DNA of 64,000 nt from assembly GCA_907163375.1 (NCBI GenBank), contig CAJQUW010003396.1, forward strand, positions 62,001 to 126,000. Reading direction: 5' to 3'. Made by a program: the position numbers and the translations under genes. Source of the DNA: Prostheceraeus crozeri. Its lineage: Eukaryota > Platyhelminthes > Polycladida > Euryleptidae. Below are positions 47,831 through 59,330 of the stretch, in pieces; the first letter of the stretch is position 1; each line of letters starts with the position of its first letter. Under the pieces are notes generated by a model. That model searched no databases and had not been told where the DNA came from. It saw nothing but the letters and a program-made list of their open reading frames with translations.

Positions 47831-48737
47831 CTTTCTTCACATGTTTGGGAGAATCGAAGAGTGGCGGCGGAGGTGGTAGTGGTGGTGAGTCTCTCATCAT
47901 TGGTAGGGCAGGAGCGGGAGGCGGTGGCGGAGGCGGCGGAGGGGGTAACGGCACAGAAGGAACACTCATCGGAGGCGGCGGTGGAGGTCTTCTCGGAGCG
48001 GGAGGAATGAACATGGGAGGACGAGGGGCTGGTGGGGGAGGCGGCGGACATGGAGGACTGAACATGGGAGGCCGTGGGAGAGGCGGCGGAGGGGCCGGAC
48101 ATGAAGGAGGTTGGAACGATCTCATGGCCATGAGAGGCGGAGGAGGTAAATCTGCCGGTACAGCATATTGCTGCATTTCGTCCATTTCGTCGTATACACT
48201 GCCGTCTTCATACAGCTCAGGATTGGTGGACGGGAGAGGGGGAGGGGGTGGAGGAGGAGGAGGCGGCGGTGGGGGTGGAGAAGGCGGCGGTGGGAGGCGA
48301 ACACGAGGTATAGACGGCGACGCGAAAGAGGACAAGGGTCCGGAGAGTCGACGCGACGCAGTAGAATCAATCACTGTTCTCTGAGGCTTTGGAGATTGAG
48401 GTTTGGCATGAGCTTTCGGATGGGTTAATCCATGTGTCGAAGGCGGCGGTTGCTTGAAGTTGACGGCACTGGCGATCTCCTTGCAAAGATCCTTCACTCC
48501 GGCTTTGCCTGATCGCCGAGCAGGAGAAGAAGGAGGGCTAGCGGGCTCCGCAGGGGACTGCCCGGGCTTGGTGAACTTGCGAATGATGTCCGTGACGGAC
48601 GGCACTGCGGTGTCGATTCCTGAGTCGGGGTCTGTCGACGATGATTCACCAGCATCACCGTTCGTGACGTCAATTTGAAGACGAGAATCATCCAAGCCTG
48701 CGTCCGATGAATGGGAAGAATGACTTCGTTGGGAGCT
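47831..48737 (-). CDS. ESPN: Espin-like gene, visible exon 3 (polyproline exon)
   Basis: Large 907-bp exon, phase 0 in, phase 1 out. Acceptor AATCTTCAG (AG 48739-48738), donor AAG|GTGAGA at 47830. About 302 residues: an acidic Ser-rich start with DPDSGIDTAVPSVTDIIRKF, a basic Ser/Pro middle, then many proline runs (up to ~14 Pro in a row) split by short Met/Phe/Arg-containing spacers such as RPPMF. An acidic Tyr patch (YEDGSVYDEMDEM) interrupts the runs near residue 190. Polyproline of this kind recruits profilin-actin and SH3 proteins, and espins have such regions beside their WH2 motif. GC content is far above the surroundings. The open frame continues 60 bases upstream of the acceptor to an ATG at 48797; this could be an alternative start or extension, but the CAG acceptor fits better. 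The Gly-rich frames on the plus strand are shadows. Confidence 0.8.
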
Positions 48738-48998
48738 CTGAAGATTGAGAATGCAATCATGTGTTTGATGTAGGTTTAGAAATTGCAAAGTGGTCATCTA
48801 AAGAATGATAATCTGTACGTCAAAGGGAATAATAATTCACGAACACTTCTTTTTATGACGAGATTATTCATCCTGTGCAGATGATAAAGAGGAATTAAGT
48901 GACAACAAATGTTTTGATATTCGTGAATGATCTACAAGGATTGCAGATAATATACAACAAGAAATAATATATTACCTACCTGTACAGTATATGCCTAC

Positions 48999-49172
48999 TG
49001 AGCCCTTATGCAGTCTGTTTCCTAAATCGTTGCACAACTCGAAAAGCTCTTTTATCTCTTGCTTATTCTCATCAAATTTGACTGTAAGCTGCTTAAGCTC
49101 ATGTAATTGATTGCTGAACTTATTCACTTGGTCAGCCGCGACACTAGCTTGATTTAGGAAACAGTGGTGTAC
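48999..49172 (-). CDS. ESPN: Espin-like gene, visible exon 2 (coiled coil)
   Basis: Exon of 58 codons, phase 0 in and phase 0 out. It starts after TTAATTAG (AG at 49174-49173), with a weak polypyrimidine tract, and ends at TCA|GTAGGC. From residue ~15 the peptide is strongly heptad-like (VNKFSNQLHELKQLTVKFDE and onward to ELCNDLGNRL), so a short coiled coil is likely and may drive self-association. The reading frame has no stop for the full exon although the flanks are stop-rich. A second, stronger donor (CAG|GTAGGT) lies 19 bases further on, at 48980/48979; it changes the frame (see findings). I chose the first donor because it alone keeps the frame into the next exon. Homology to a specific espin segment is inferred from position only. 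Confidence 0.62.
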
Positions 49173-49389
49173 CTAATTAAATGAAGTAATTAGTGATTAG
49201 AAAAATTATTCATGATCATATCATAGCTGATCATGTAACTGCTCCCGTTTCCTGTCATCATTGAATGAGCTGCTAAAAGTCTTGTCGTTCACTTATCGGG
49301 AGCAGCAACTACAACGTGAAGAGATTGCTATTGTTTGTGAACAGGTGGCAAGTCTCAGCCTCACGCCAAGTCTTTGTGTGTGCTCAGAT

Positions 49390-50557
49390 TAAGGTTTCCA
49401 ATCCCGGGATCTCGGGATCGATGAGGATTTACGGGATTCTGAATCCCGGGATTAGGTAACCGGGATCCCGGGATTCGCCACCATCTCATAATCAGTAGGA
49501 TGCCTATAAGAATTTTAGGCTTTGCTCAGCTGTATCAGTCTCATCTTGAGCCAAGACGATTGATATTGTTCTTTAGCTAGGCATGCTTGTCGTCTCCCAA
49601 GGGTGATACTAACTGGCTCACGCGAGAGAGCGTGTGTGTCCTTCCTGGAGTTCACCATATCAGTGTGTAGGCGTCCAATCACACAAATATTATAACGCAC
49701 TCGCAAAAAATGTTTACGCCGAACGATGCGCGCGTGTGTATGGATGAATGTGTATGCTTAAATCTTACAGCCTACCTACACGCTGTTCATTGTGTCCATT
49801 ACAATACATTGTTGTATTAAACATTTCATTATCACTAATCACTTTTTCATTTATCATGTATTTCTACATGTATACCTACATGTTTTCCTACATGTATTTC
49901 TATTACCGTACTTTTGTAAATTTTTATCGTATTCCTATTGAGCTTGAAGTTATTTTTTGTGTGGATATGTGAATGCCAAATGCATTAATTTCTCATTTTC
50001 ATTGATATTGCAAAAAAGGTATATACGAGTATAGGTAATCTACAGTATAAGGTATTCAGTCAACTGGTCTGGAGATTAAGAAAGTGGTCAAGCCATATAT
50101 GAATAAGCGTGGTTTACTATAACATGTACCGGTGTTATACAACATCATGCTTTTACAAGACGTAACAAAAGTCATTTGGACGGATGGACATGAGAAAACC
50201 ACATATTGGCTTCATCAATGTTATGATTGTTATCATTAATGAGATCATTCCGCATGATCCAATAGGCCTACAAGTACATACTTTAGTATACCCTGCATAT
50301 AAAAACTAAAACATAAACTCATTGCCAAGTCATAGAAGTTCAGGCACGTGTCTATCTCACAATAAAGTTCTAAGCTGATTAAACAGTTCAAAATTTTCAG
50401 AACTCCTCTGAGAGCCCTCCATGACTCAGCCTGCACAAGACTATAGGTACACCCGGTATATGACCCTGTGCTTTACAACAAATCCATTGAGCTTGTCAAT
50501 CTCGGGATCAATTCCGGGATCCCGGGATCAGGAAAAGTCGGGATTTTGAAAACCCTA
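49390..50557. mobile_element. Non-autonomous hAT element (1.17 kb) with CCCGGGAT arms
   Basis: Perfect 8-bp target duplication GCTCAGAT at 49382-49389 and 50558-50565. Ends TAAGGTTTCCAATCCCGGGA and, reversed, TAGGGTTTTCAAAATCCCG. The subterminal zones are dense in the palindrome ATCCCGGGAT and its halves (49400-49480, 50500-50545). No transposase frame inside; the interior is AT-rich and includes a TAGGCCTA at 50263. It lies in the intron between exons 1 and 2. Confidence 0.82.
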
Positions 50558-50565
50558 GCTCAGAT

Positions 50566-52299
50566 CAAGTATTCGAAATCCTGACCTCCACCGAGGGAAA
50601 TGATGACTCACCGGATGGCTGAACATGGGAACAATACGAATTTGAAGTTTACTAGTGAACGGATGGGCAGATCGTGATAAAACTCACAATGGAGCTGATA
50701 ACACCAGCATTCTTTTAAACCCAAACTCGAAAGCGCCAGCGTCAATACAGCAACAGTTATTAAAGTTGTGTGCAGTTGCCCGTTACACACATTTTTAACA
50801 CGAAACTAAGCGAAAAATCAAGCAAACATGTTAATTGGATAAGACTATAAAATGTTGTCGAAATTCAAAAAAATTATATGATCTGAAAGCTTAACACGAG
50901 CCTGATTGAATAACGATAACCTGAAATTTCTGTTTTGCGTAGTTTAGTGTGTAAGCATCGGTGATTGAATTGACCAAAAATTCATACTTTATGCCTGCTG
51001 ACCACAACTGACCAGACACAAGCCAATCGCTCTGCGAAATCGAAGTACTAAACACATCCTTTCACATGATATAAAGTTTATTGAAACTGAGCACCTTCAT
51101 CAATGAAAAAAATCATGTCAGACTTTTTTAGCAGCACTTTTTCGGTAAAACTTATTTGTACTGCATCTTTTTATACAATCAACGAATCTCAAAATCTTTA
51201 CATCATGATGAAGCTGAGTGATAGCTCACACTGTCTGTCAGTTTTCATTAAAAAACTCTGTCGTCTTCATGTCAAAATCCTGCATCAAAGAAAACGCTCA
51301 GTTTTCTTTCAGAAGGCCTACTGACCACAACTGACCACTTAAGAAAGCAAAATGTATGCCAAAATAATCTATGGCTTTATTAAAATTAAACCAGGAATTC
51401 AACACGAAAATTACATTTGAAAATAGGTTAACTTTTTTTCTGCAATTATTTATGAAACGGTCTGTGTATGTAGTCTCAGTGACTAAGTGGTTGGCACGCT
51501 TGGCTGTTTTTCGGGCCAGAGAAGAGATGATGCTTAGGTCTGGGTTTGTAATCCAAAAACTTTTATCTCCCACTGTTGGGTCTGGGTCTGAGACCGGACC
51601 CAAACACAAACCACATCATTTGTGTGCTCATGGTCATTTTTAATTGCTGTGTTTGAGTTGATGGATAGCTGTGTTTGGATGCATAGGATCTCATACGGTT
51701 TGAGCTTCACATGTTTTTTCACAGTCACTTTGCAATTTGGTCTTCTTGAAAATAGCTTGTAATGAAGTAGACTAATGAAGTAGAAAGTAATGTGTTTTTT
51801 TTTTTAATTTTAGAACAATTAGAGATCACAAAACTAGAACCATGTAGTTAAACAGAGAAGCAAAATAATTGGAAATGAAATCTCTGATATTGACTTTTCA
51901 TTTTTGAGTGTCGAATTCTTAAATTTTCCTACCTCATAGGAAAATCATCAAAATAAAAGTTAATCCATGGATACATACGTATACCGCCATTGTACAATAG
52001 CCATCAACTTGAGTGTCATGTCAAGTTAACTCAAATAAATTATATTTCCATGTTGTCTAAGGCATGGTAAAGTCAAAATTCAATATCATTTATCACAATT
52101 GAATATAACTACCAATAAATTAAGCTAAAATTAGCTTTTCGAAGTATTCAAACCATCGTCCTCAGTGGCTGCTAAATGCGGTCACCACAATGCAATGAAG
52201 CAGTTAAAACACAGGTATTGACCATGAAGTGCTGCTTGTTGTGATGATGACCCAACATTCCATCACATAGCCAAAGCCGAATAATGCATATTCCCTCAC
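50566..52299 (-). other. Intron 5' part, upstream of hAT element
   Basis: Begins with the exon 1 donor GTGAGG at 52299. About 1.7 kb of AT-rich DNA with no recognised feature. Confidence 0.4.
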
Positions 52300-52508
52300 C
52301 TGTCGCTGCTGAGTAAGCTTGGTTGAAGGACTCCTTTTGGGGATACACGGCGGAGGTATTCGTGACTTCCTCTCTGATTGTGACCGCTGGACAGTAGCGA
52401 ATGAGTTGTGAATGAAGAAATCACTGGGACTGACGCCCCTATCATCAGCTATGCTAGAAGTCATGGAGTTCGATTCTTGGTCGGTTCCTGAACACTCGGT
52501 CAGTGAAT
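52300..52508 (-). CDS. ESPN: Espin-like gene, visible exon 1 (Ser/Pro-rich linker)
   Basis: The exon opens after a TTTCAG acceptor (AG at 52510-52509) and ends at CAG|GTGAGG (donor at 52299). It carries two bases of a split codon, then 69 whole codons, leaving in phase 0. The peptide is polar and Ser-rich, with ATVQRSQSERKSRIPPP followed by KRSPSTKLTQQRQ; it has no predicted membrane segment. In espin/forked proteins this position lies between the ankyrin repeats and the proline-rich region, where binding and phosphorylation sites are common. An ATG at 52464 could be taken for a start, but the frame is open back to the acceptor, so I treat the exon as internal. Confidence comes from the clean splice sites and from phase agreement with the next exon; the sequence itself is not a diagnostic domain. 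Confidence 0.65.
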
Positions 52509-52799
52509 CTGAAACAGATCGAAAAATTTAAAATTTAGCAACTAGTTAAGCACACATTACACACTGATTCATATGATTTTTAAAACAAGGGATTACTAAA
52601 CGTACGGTATACGAAGGATTTTATTCTGGAAAATATATGGGGAACCGGAACACAAGATCAGTTGAAAATAGTTACTTCTCATCAAGTAGCTTCTAATTCG
52701 CAGTTTGTTCAGACATCAAGGTTCACTTTAGTAAATTCTGCCCTTCTACGTAGGAAATCGGCGCGTGTACCTTCGGGTAAGCAATATAGTTTTCCTGAG

Positions 52800-52935
52800 C
52801 GAATACTAGCAATGAATGAAGTTAGATAAGCGACCGATCAAATTGCCATGAAAGAGATTTGTGACTGTTAGGACTCGAACCCACGACCACAGGTGCCTGT
52901 CGCTTTGATCATCGGAGCTACGATCTTGCGATCGA
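52800..52935 (-). repeat. tRNA-derived SINE family T, copy a
   Basis: On the minus strand: a degenerate A box (GTAGCTCCGATGATC), B box GGTTCGAGTCC (52880-52870), then a body containing TTTCATGGCAATTTGATC that is shared with the copies at 53.0 and 61.9 kb. It stands ~50 bp after copy b in the same orientation. Confidence 0.6.
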
Positions 52936-52979
52936 TGTAAAATTGCAACATCAAGTCTTTACCATCGACATCACACACC

Positions 52980-53105
52980 ATCACATCTGAACATAGACGA
53001 CAGGTCAAATTGCCTTCAAAAGATGTGCGATTGGTAGGACTCGAACCTGCGACCACCATGTTCGAATTACCCATCGCTCAACCAACTGAGCTTCGACCAC
53101 AAATA
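52980..53105 (-). repeat. tRNA-derived SINE family T, copy b
   Basis: On the minus strand: A box GAAGCTCAGTTGGTTGAGC, B box GGTTCGAGTCC, then CGCACATCTTTTGAAGGCAA and TTTGACCTGTCG. The head resembles a tRNA but the acceptor ends do not pair. The body matches copies a and c. Confidence 0.65.
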
Positions 53106-54104
53106 GCAAATTCAAGCACTCACCATCATCACACTAGTAGTGCTGCAATACCACCTGGTTTGAGATGTGGAATTGAGTTCCGTCCACTTACATTACGATT
53201 GATCTATAGATTCAGATATGTTTATTCTCACTATACTATAATGAGGTAGCCCTATGAAAGGACCTGTGCAAATACGTAAAGAAGCGACAGAGTGGATGGA
53301 CCAAAGGATTTGAATTGCTCTGATTCCTAACTTTGAGACTGAACTTATGCCAGGCATTTGTTTCCAACAAAACTAGTTGCGCTAGGTTATCGTATATGCA
53401 CATAGTGAGTATAAAAACCGACATCTTAAGCCACAATTCGAAGGGTGACGATAAAATCCATCACTACATTTTTACACCAACCGGTCTTGTTAAAGCAAAG
53501 AGCAGCTTAAAGCCTAGCACGATATTTCCACAATATCTAGAATATTATTTAATTTGGCATATCATTATCCGTCAAACCACTCAAATGTTGCATGTCTATC
53601 TAATCCACTTAATAACGAGCGCTGAATATCCTTCCATACATACCGGTAATTGATGAAATTAAACAATGTACTAGAACGTAAACGCAGTACAAATCAAAAT
53701 TTTTCAAAATGCAGAATGACAAGATTGTCATGAAATTAATTGACATCAAAGTTTTTGGCGTTCAAGTTTTCGATGGATGAATTTACTGTACACAAGTTCA
53801 AATTTATCATTCACATCCCTGAAGCATCACAAATTCCTGTTCAAAACAAATGCCGAAATTGGAAGTTCTCCTGATATCGAGTAGTTCTTTGTTCTCCGCT
53901 TTTGGTCTTCCGGTTGCGTAATTCCCGAACTTCATGTCAATTTATGTAATGCAGCACAGATGCATCAATGAAACCGCCATTGAGAACGGAACATCGCTCA
54001 ACATCCTAAACCCCTATGGTTAGCTCACATTTAAACTTTGATATCGACTGTCATATATCTAGACGATATCAGTATCATCCTGAAATTTAGAACAAAATCA
54101 TGAA

Positions 54105-54380
54105 CTAGATGCTGCTGCACGAAGTTATAATACTACGTAGACTGAAGCATGAAGAGCGTCTCTGTGAGCTATGTAATGTTTCAAAAGTGGATACTTTGTA
54201 TCACTTTATGATTGAATGTGACGTATGATAAAATGCGACAAGAAATCGCACCAGTGCTATGTTATCCCTCCAGTCTAACTGAGTTTCATGAATTGATGAA
54301 TAACCTGACTCCAAAAATATAAAACACATTGCTAAATTTCTTCAGAAAGCAAGCAACATGTGTTTGATCTCCAAGGAAAA
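54105..54380 (+). pseudogene. LINE C-terminal fragment with Cys/His knuckle
   Basis: Reads HEVIILRRLKHEERLCELCN then VDTLYHFMIEC, and after a frame change YDKMRQEI, LTEFHELMNNLTPK and FFRKASNM. The C-x-x-C...H...C cluster followed by a short helix is a common end of Jockey/CR1-like LINE proteins. Upstream reverse transcriptase motifs are not visible. Confidence 0.55.
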
Positions 54381-55789
54381 TGACTAATTAATATCCAAAA
54401 AATGATCAAAGTTCATTCCCCTCTCCTTCCTTACTTTTATTTTTATTGCCCGCACGCAATATTTTCATGAATGTGTTTCAGTATGTTCAAATGTGATACA
54501 ATTGAATGTTCTCCCATTGTTTTCCAAAATATTTGGAAACATACTTTTATTGATTGTCGATAAATACTGGGTTTCGCGACCTGATTGAAGCAAATTGATG
54601 AATCGAGTTGATCTTATGACCGCAGATGTCATGATTGTCAATCATCTCAGTTGGAAGATTATGTTTGAAGTTAAGAGTTGCAAATAAAAATAACTATTTA
54701 AGAGACTGAGTTCAATGCATATCCTCCTCTAATTCTTGTTGCAGCCATATATTGTATAAAACTTTTTCAACAAAATGTATAAAAGGATTATGTATGTACT
54801 CGTTGCTCAAACTTATCATTTATGCAACTCTTTTTGTAAATAAACATATGATATTTTGATATTGAGTTCAGTCGAGTTCGAAACAGCAAACTTGATTAAA
54901 ACATAGCGACATTGATTACCGCTTCTTTCGCACATCTTTATCAGCAAATGGGAAAGCGGTGGGATGCATTATACTACTTTAAAAACGACAATTAGTGCAT
55001 AAATTTTGCATTTAAACTATACATATTAAATATAGCTAAATAAATATTTTGTGATGAATAGAAAACGAAAAGCAAAATGCGGCAGCTAGGCTAAAAGGAT
55101 TTATGCAAAAAGTGTCCCATTAGACTATTTTTTTAGACTTTTTTGAGAATCAGGGCGACATCGATAGTCCAAGGATTATGATTCATTTCTCGCTTTAAGT
55201 CAGCGTGCACGAGAATAGCGAAAGAGGAATCATTCAGAGTTAACTGCGAACTAATTGTTTATCTGAGCTTATCATTACGTCAGTGCATTGTAACTGCTAT
55301 TATATGTGTTATGATCTCCATTTGTTTATAGAATATCGTCACTAAATGCGTACAGGAGAGACGGGAGAATAATGATTGATCTGTTGACAGTTAAGATGTA
55401 AATTGACCTCATGTTGAAGTCTCTAAATCGTGATCTACGTCCTACACAAGTTCTGCTAATATATTTTCACAATTCAAATAACAATGCAAGCAATGGGACA
55501 TCTAAGAATTCAACATACAAAAGCAAGCTGAAATCAAATGGAGTAAAATGTGATAGAAATGCTGTTTTAGATAGACCCTATTGGAGCAGACATTATAAAT
55601 CCGTGATATCGTCCGTACAGTTTGTATGTCATGATATGCACATTGTTGACACATTGTAGACAGTCTTGTTCATCAATGTACGATTTATCTACTAAAAGAT
55701 ATTGCATTAACGAATTAGTTTTAAGCAACATGTCTACCTTCTGTTCTTATGCGGCAGTCATTTACAGTGTATGTAATGGTAGAAGAATG

Positions 55790-55960
55790 CCTGGTAGAAA
55801 GACTTAGTAGCTCAGCATTGGGTCTCAATGTTAAAAAATCTCAAGCGATTCGGTTAATGTGTTCTGGTTGCATAATCTGAGATCAATTCCTTTTGTCTTC
55901 TGCTATGAAGAATTGATCCCAGATTTGAGACCAGAGGATGTTTATGTAATCGCTTCAAAT
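55790..55960 (+). pseudogene. LINE reverse transcriptase scrap
   Basis: RLSSSALGLNVKKSQAIRLM resembles the L-x-L-N-x-x-K-(S/T)-x-x-(I/M) motif that follows the catalytic Asp pair in non-LTR reverse transcriptases. Only ~25 residues are convincing. Confidence 0.4.
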
Positions 55961-56983
55961 TTTACTAAGTTGTTTTTTCATTAATTTATATTCAATCTAG
56001 ACCCCAAGCTAAGTGAAATTTGAATTTTTAGAAATATCAATTTTTGAGTCACCCATCAAACTCGGTGTGGAATCTCTACACCTCAACATAAATCAACACA
56101 ATTCTGCATGGTATCTTACATTGTCCGTCGATAACGATATAGTCTGCGATCATTTTGAAATTCTAAAAAGAGCTTTTTCCGCTCTACCCTAATGCCCACA
56201 AAACATTAGTATCTAAAATATCACAACATTGCTTAAACTCGGCATAATTTATTGACGGTATGGTCATACAGTAAATTCCACTCATCAAAATCGCCTCAAG
56301 TAAAAGTGAAAAGCCTATATTGAACGAATTTAAATTAGAAATCGATAACTCCTTCCCATTCCGATTGATAATAATACACAGTTGACATTTATAAGCGCAA
56401 TCTACAACAAGGATAAGAGCAAAAAACGGCCGCAAAAAGTAACGCTACTTCTATCTTATTTAAAGGAGACTTCAAACTGCTTCAAACAACCAGATTTGCC
56501 AATCATTTCCTTAACTGAGTTTATTTGGGTCTCTTTTCATCATTGTTGACTGCTGTGATTATGAAAGTTGGACATGCAAGGTGTTATTGGTAGCGATTTA
56601 CCCGCACATAACTGAGGTAGCGCTTTGAGCGCCGATGAGATTTCTTGCAATATCATTTATTCATTTGACAGAAAGATCGGCAACAAGCATAACAGTCATA
56701 CTCTATGCATTTAATGTCTTAGATAGTGTTCACGCACACAATTGCTGCGTACTTTCCAACTACCTGAACACATGCATCATTTCATGATTAAAATAATTGA
56801 ATAATTGCTGATGATGGCTATTAGTGGAAAATTGCGTTCGTTGTTTTGAGCAAACGTATTGAAAACTTTTCTGTACATGTTCACTGCTCGATTGTAGCAA
56901 ATAAGAGTTAATTGTTGCCCTTGTTAAATTCTTGCCTATTTTCATGAAATTAAACAACACATCAATTAGAATTTGCCATTCTA

Positions 56984-57664
56984 CATTCCGTCGCCAGAAC
57001 GAATTTCTGCAGAGAACAAGGATTAAAACGAGACTTTCACAGAATGATGCACACTCTATGACTATTGACAAGCTGCGTGTCTGCCGAGTTCTACCTAGTC
57101 CCCTTTCTTGTCAGAAAGGAGCAAGTATAAATGCATGCAAATCTAAAGAGAATTTCTATGCTTTCTATTCTGATTTAAAGAAAAGAATCAAATTAGAGCC
57201 ATAGTTGTTGGCATGAGATGTCTTCAAGTCATAAAGTCATGTTTTCATGAACATTTTTCTACGAAGCTTAACAGATTCAGATTTAGCAAGTGTGATGATG
57301 TCAGCAGACACAATTATTTATGCAATTTTTGTCACACACGAATGTATGACAGATCAGAAGTATGTTGATAACAAATACCCATGAAAGGAAATGACTTGAA
57401 GACATTCCATGCCAACTTTATGGCTCTAGACTTCGTACTTCACTTTAACAGAGAAATCATAGAAAATCTCATTTCTACTGAAAGCCTCAGTCTGCCGCCC
57501 AGTGGATTTACATGCTTTTCTTTGATCCTGTCTGACAGGAGTAGTAGACGAGTATAACTTGGCAGACGCGCGTGGATTCGTAGTAGCCGCAGGTTGCACA
57601 TTGTTATGCAAAAGCATTATTTTTCGGCCTCGTTCACTGCAGCAGCTCGTTCTGGCGGCCGGAC
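56984..57664 (-). mobile_element. Foldback MITE family, copy 5 (oldest)
   Basis: Starts near ATTCCGTCGCCAGAAC after TA (56982-56983) and ends GGCGGCCGGAC before TA (57665-57666). Arms and core are recognisable but much more diverged than in copies 1-4, with many indels. The core resembles that of copy 3, so the orientation is reversed. Length 681 bp. Confidence 0.65.
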
Positions 57665-57666
57665 TA

Positions 57667-59135
57667 AACATAAACAGTTCTGCACTAGAGGCATGAATGC
57701 GCGTATTACAAATGATGTAGGCCTACTTAGAATAAATATGGAAGAAAAATGAAAGAAGTCTAGGCAAGCTGATACCAAGGCTGTGACGCCGGAATGTCAC
57801 AGCGAATTACAGAACGGGTACGTTCTCAACTCACGTGATAGCACTTGAATACATTTCCTCCTGGTATGCTCCTGAAGAAGAACTTTACTTTGAGTATGCA
57901 CTCATCATTTACTGCGGAGTCTCTCCTGCAGTAAATGAAGTCGCATCTTGCTTGCTTTTTACAAAACTTGATGCATGCATGTAAGTGAGTGTAGTATTAG
58001 ATATTGATAAAAGTACTTCCATGTCAACAAGTGAAAATGAAGACACTGTTTCTTTAATAATGCTGTTTATAAATACATACACATGTTTTACAAAAGATCC
58101 TTCTCACATCAAGGCAGTGTATATTTATCATCACGGCAAGGCTTCTTGTCTGAAACAATCATAAACAGCAACTGCTTCAAGGCGAGCTCAGAGTGTCGTT
58201 GAAAGAATTCAATGCTTCTGACTTTCGCGTATTCCCGGGAATTGGAAAATGCTAATTTGCTCTTCCCGTACTCCTGGGTATGTTTTCAAATTTCATACGA
58301 TGCTTGCCAATTATTATTTCTCATTGAAAGCTATTAAAATATTTCACTGCAATCAGTACGTTATGTAGAATATTGGTAAAGGATGTCATATTATTTCTAA
58401 ATATTGGCATATTTCATAGTGATGACATAGTCACATTGTCTATGTAATAGTATCTACTTCTGTTACGGAATCCCACACAACGTGAAGTACAGTATTCTAA
58501 TGCTGCTACACTTGGTTGCATGATATAGTGTTATACATGTTGTCAGGTATTTCAGGTTCCTGTGATATTATGCTATCGTTGAATTGATGAAAATTCCCTG
58601 ATTTGCATTATGATTGTGTTACGTTAACTAAACACAACACAGCCTAACTCTAAAATCTCTTTTATCACGACTTTAAAGATTCTGCCCAAGTAGCAATCAC
58701 ATACAGCGTTCAAAACTTTGTTATCATTAGCCTCATGGTTTCTAATTATTGATATGTGTGCCTATTACATGATTGATGAAAGAAACGGTAAATACATTCA
58801 ACTATGTTTATTAAATGAGGTTGATAATGACCACAGGAAAAATATACGATCGCAGATACTATTAATAAAATTTTCCAATTGGATTCTTAACATTATCCAC
58901 CGACAGACTGTCAATCACCTGTTCAAACTGCAACGACAACAATCACATTTTGTTCTTTCTGAAGCCCTTGATGCATTCTCTTGCAGTTCACAGGGAGGAA
59001 GTCCCACAGATGGGAATTCCCACGGAAACTCTGGTATTTTGAGTTTAGAAAAAAACGTTGTTATTGACAAATAAAGGTCTGTCGTAGTACATTGAATGTC
59101 TGAAGAGAATGACAACTATTAAGTCAATGCAAGAC
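57667..59135. other. Flank without recognised elements
   Basis: AT-rich. The open frame 58718-59074 (+) has 118 codons, but its composition drifts and it has no known motif; I do not call it. TAGGCCTA at 57718. Confidence 0.3.
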
Positions 59136-59139
59136 ACCA

Positions 59140-59245
59140 ACACCCTTAATTCCTCGACCGCACTCGCCCGACCCAGGAATCAAACCGTAGTCCGCGGTGG
59201 AGACGAGCTCGCACCTTCTTCACTAGGCCACGCTGACGGTACAAA
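59140..59245 (-). repeat. tRNA-derived SINE family U, minus copy
   Basis: Minus-strand head with GTGGCCTAGTGAAGAAGGTG (A-box-like) and GGTTTGATTCCTGGG (B-box-like), then CGAGTGCGGTCGAGG. Reverse complement of the plus copy at 59331-59436 with few differences. Confidence 0.65.
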
Positions 59246-59330
59246 AGGAATGCGAGTGAAGGAAGTAGTCATCTCCAAGCGATATCAAGAGCTTATTGTC
59301 GTATTATCATTGACAGAATGCTATCAACAG

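Larger units (their letters stand above)
5525..52508 (-). other. ESPN: Espin/forked-family gene, C-terminal half (7 visible exons)
   Basis: Span of the host gene, read on the minus strand. Seven exons join in one open frame of about 585 codons: 52508-52300, 49172-48999, 48737-47831, 43643-43509, 12139-12036, 7144-7040 and 5650-5525. All introns start GT and end AG, and the exon phases agree at each junction. The order polyproline, WH2 motif, then three W-(K/R)-R blocks separated by charged helices matches the C-terminal half of espin (vertebrates) and forked (flies), proteins that crosslink parallel actin filaments in bundles such as stereocilia and bristles. That assignment rests on remembered family motifs, not on a search. 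Introns are 3127, 261, 4187, 31369, 4891 and 1389 bp. The first visible exon begins in phase 1, so at least one more coding exon, presumably ankyrin-repeat coding, lies upstream and was not found in 52.5-64 kb. Confidence 0.78.
52509..56983 (-). other. Upstream intron or flank, 52.5-57 kb
   Basis: Upstream of the first visible exon (acceptor at 52509). Apart from SINEs a and b and the two LINE scraps nothing is recognised; no phase-1 exon of ankyrin type was found. Confidence 0.35.

Noticed and set aside
47804-48428. Glycine- and arginine-rich open frames on the plus strand
   Set aside because: They are the antisense reading of the proline codons in exon 3; no splice or start context supports them.
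58718-59074. 118-codon plus-strand gene
   Set aside because: Hydrophobic then low-complexity composition, no known motif, no splice logic; chance frame in AT-rich DNA.
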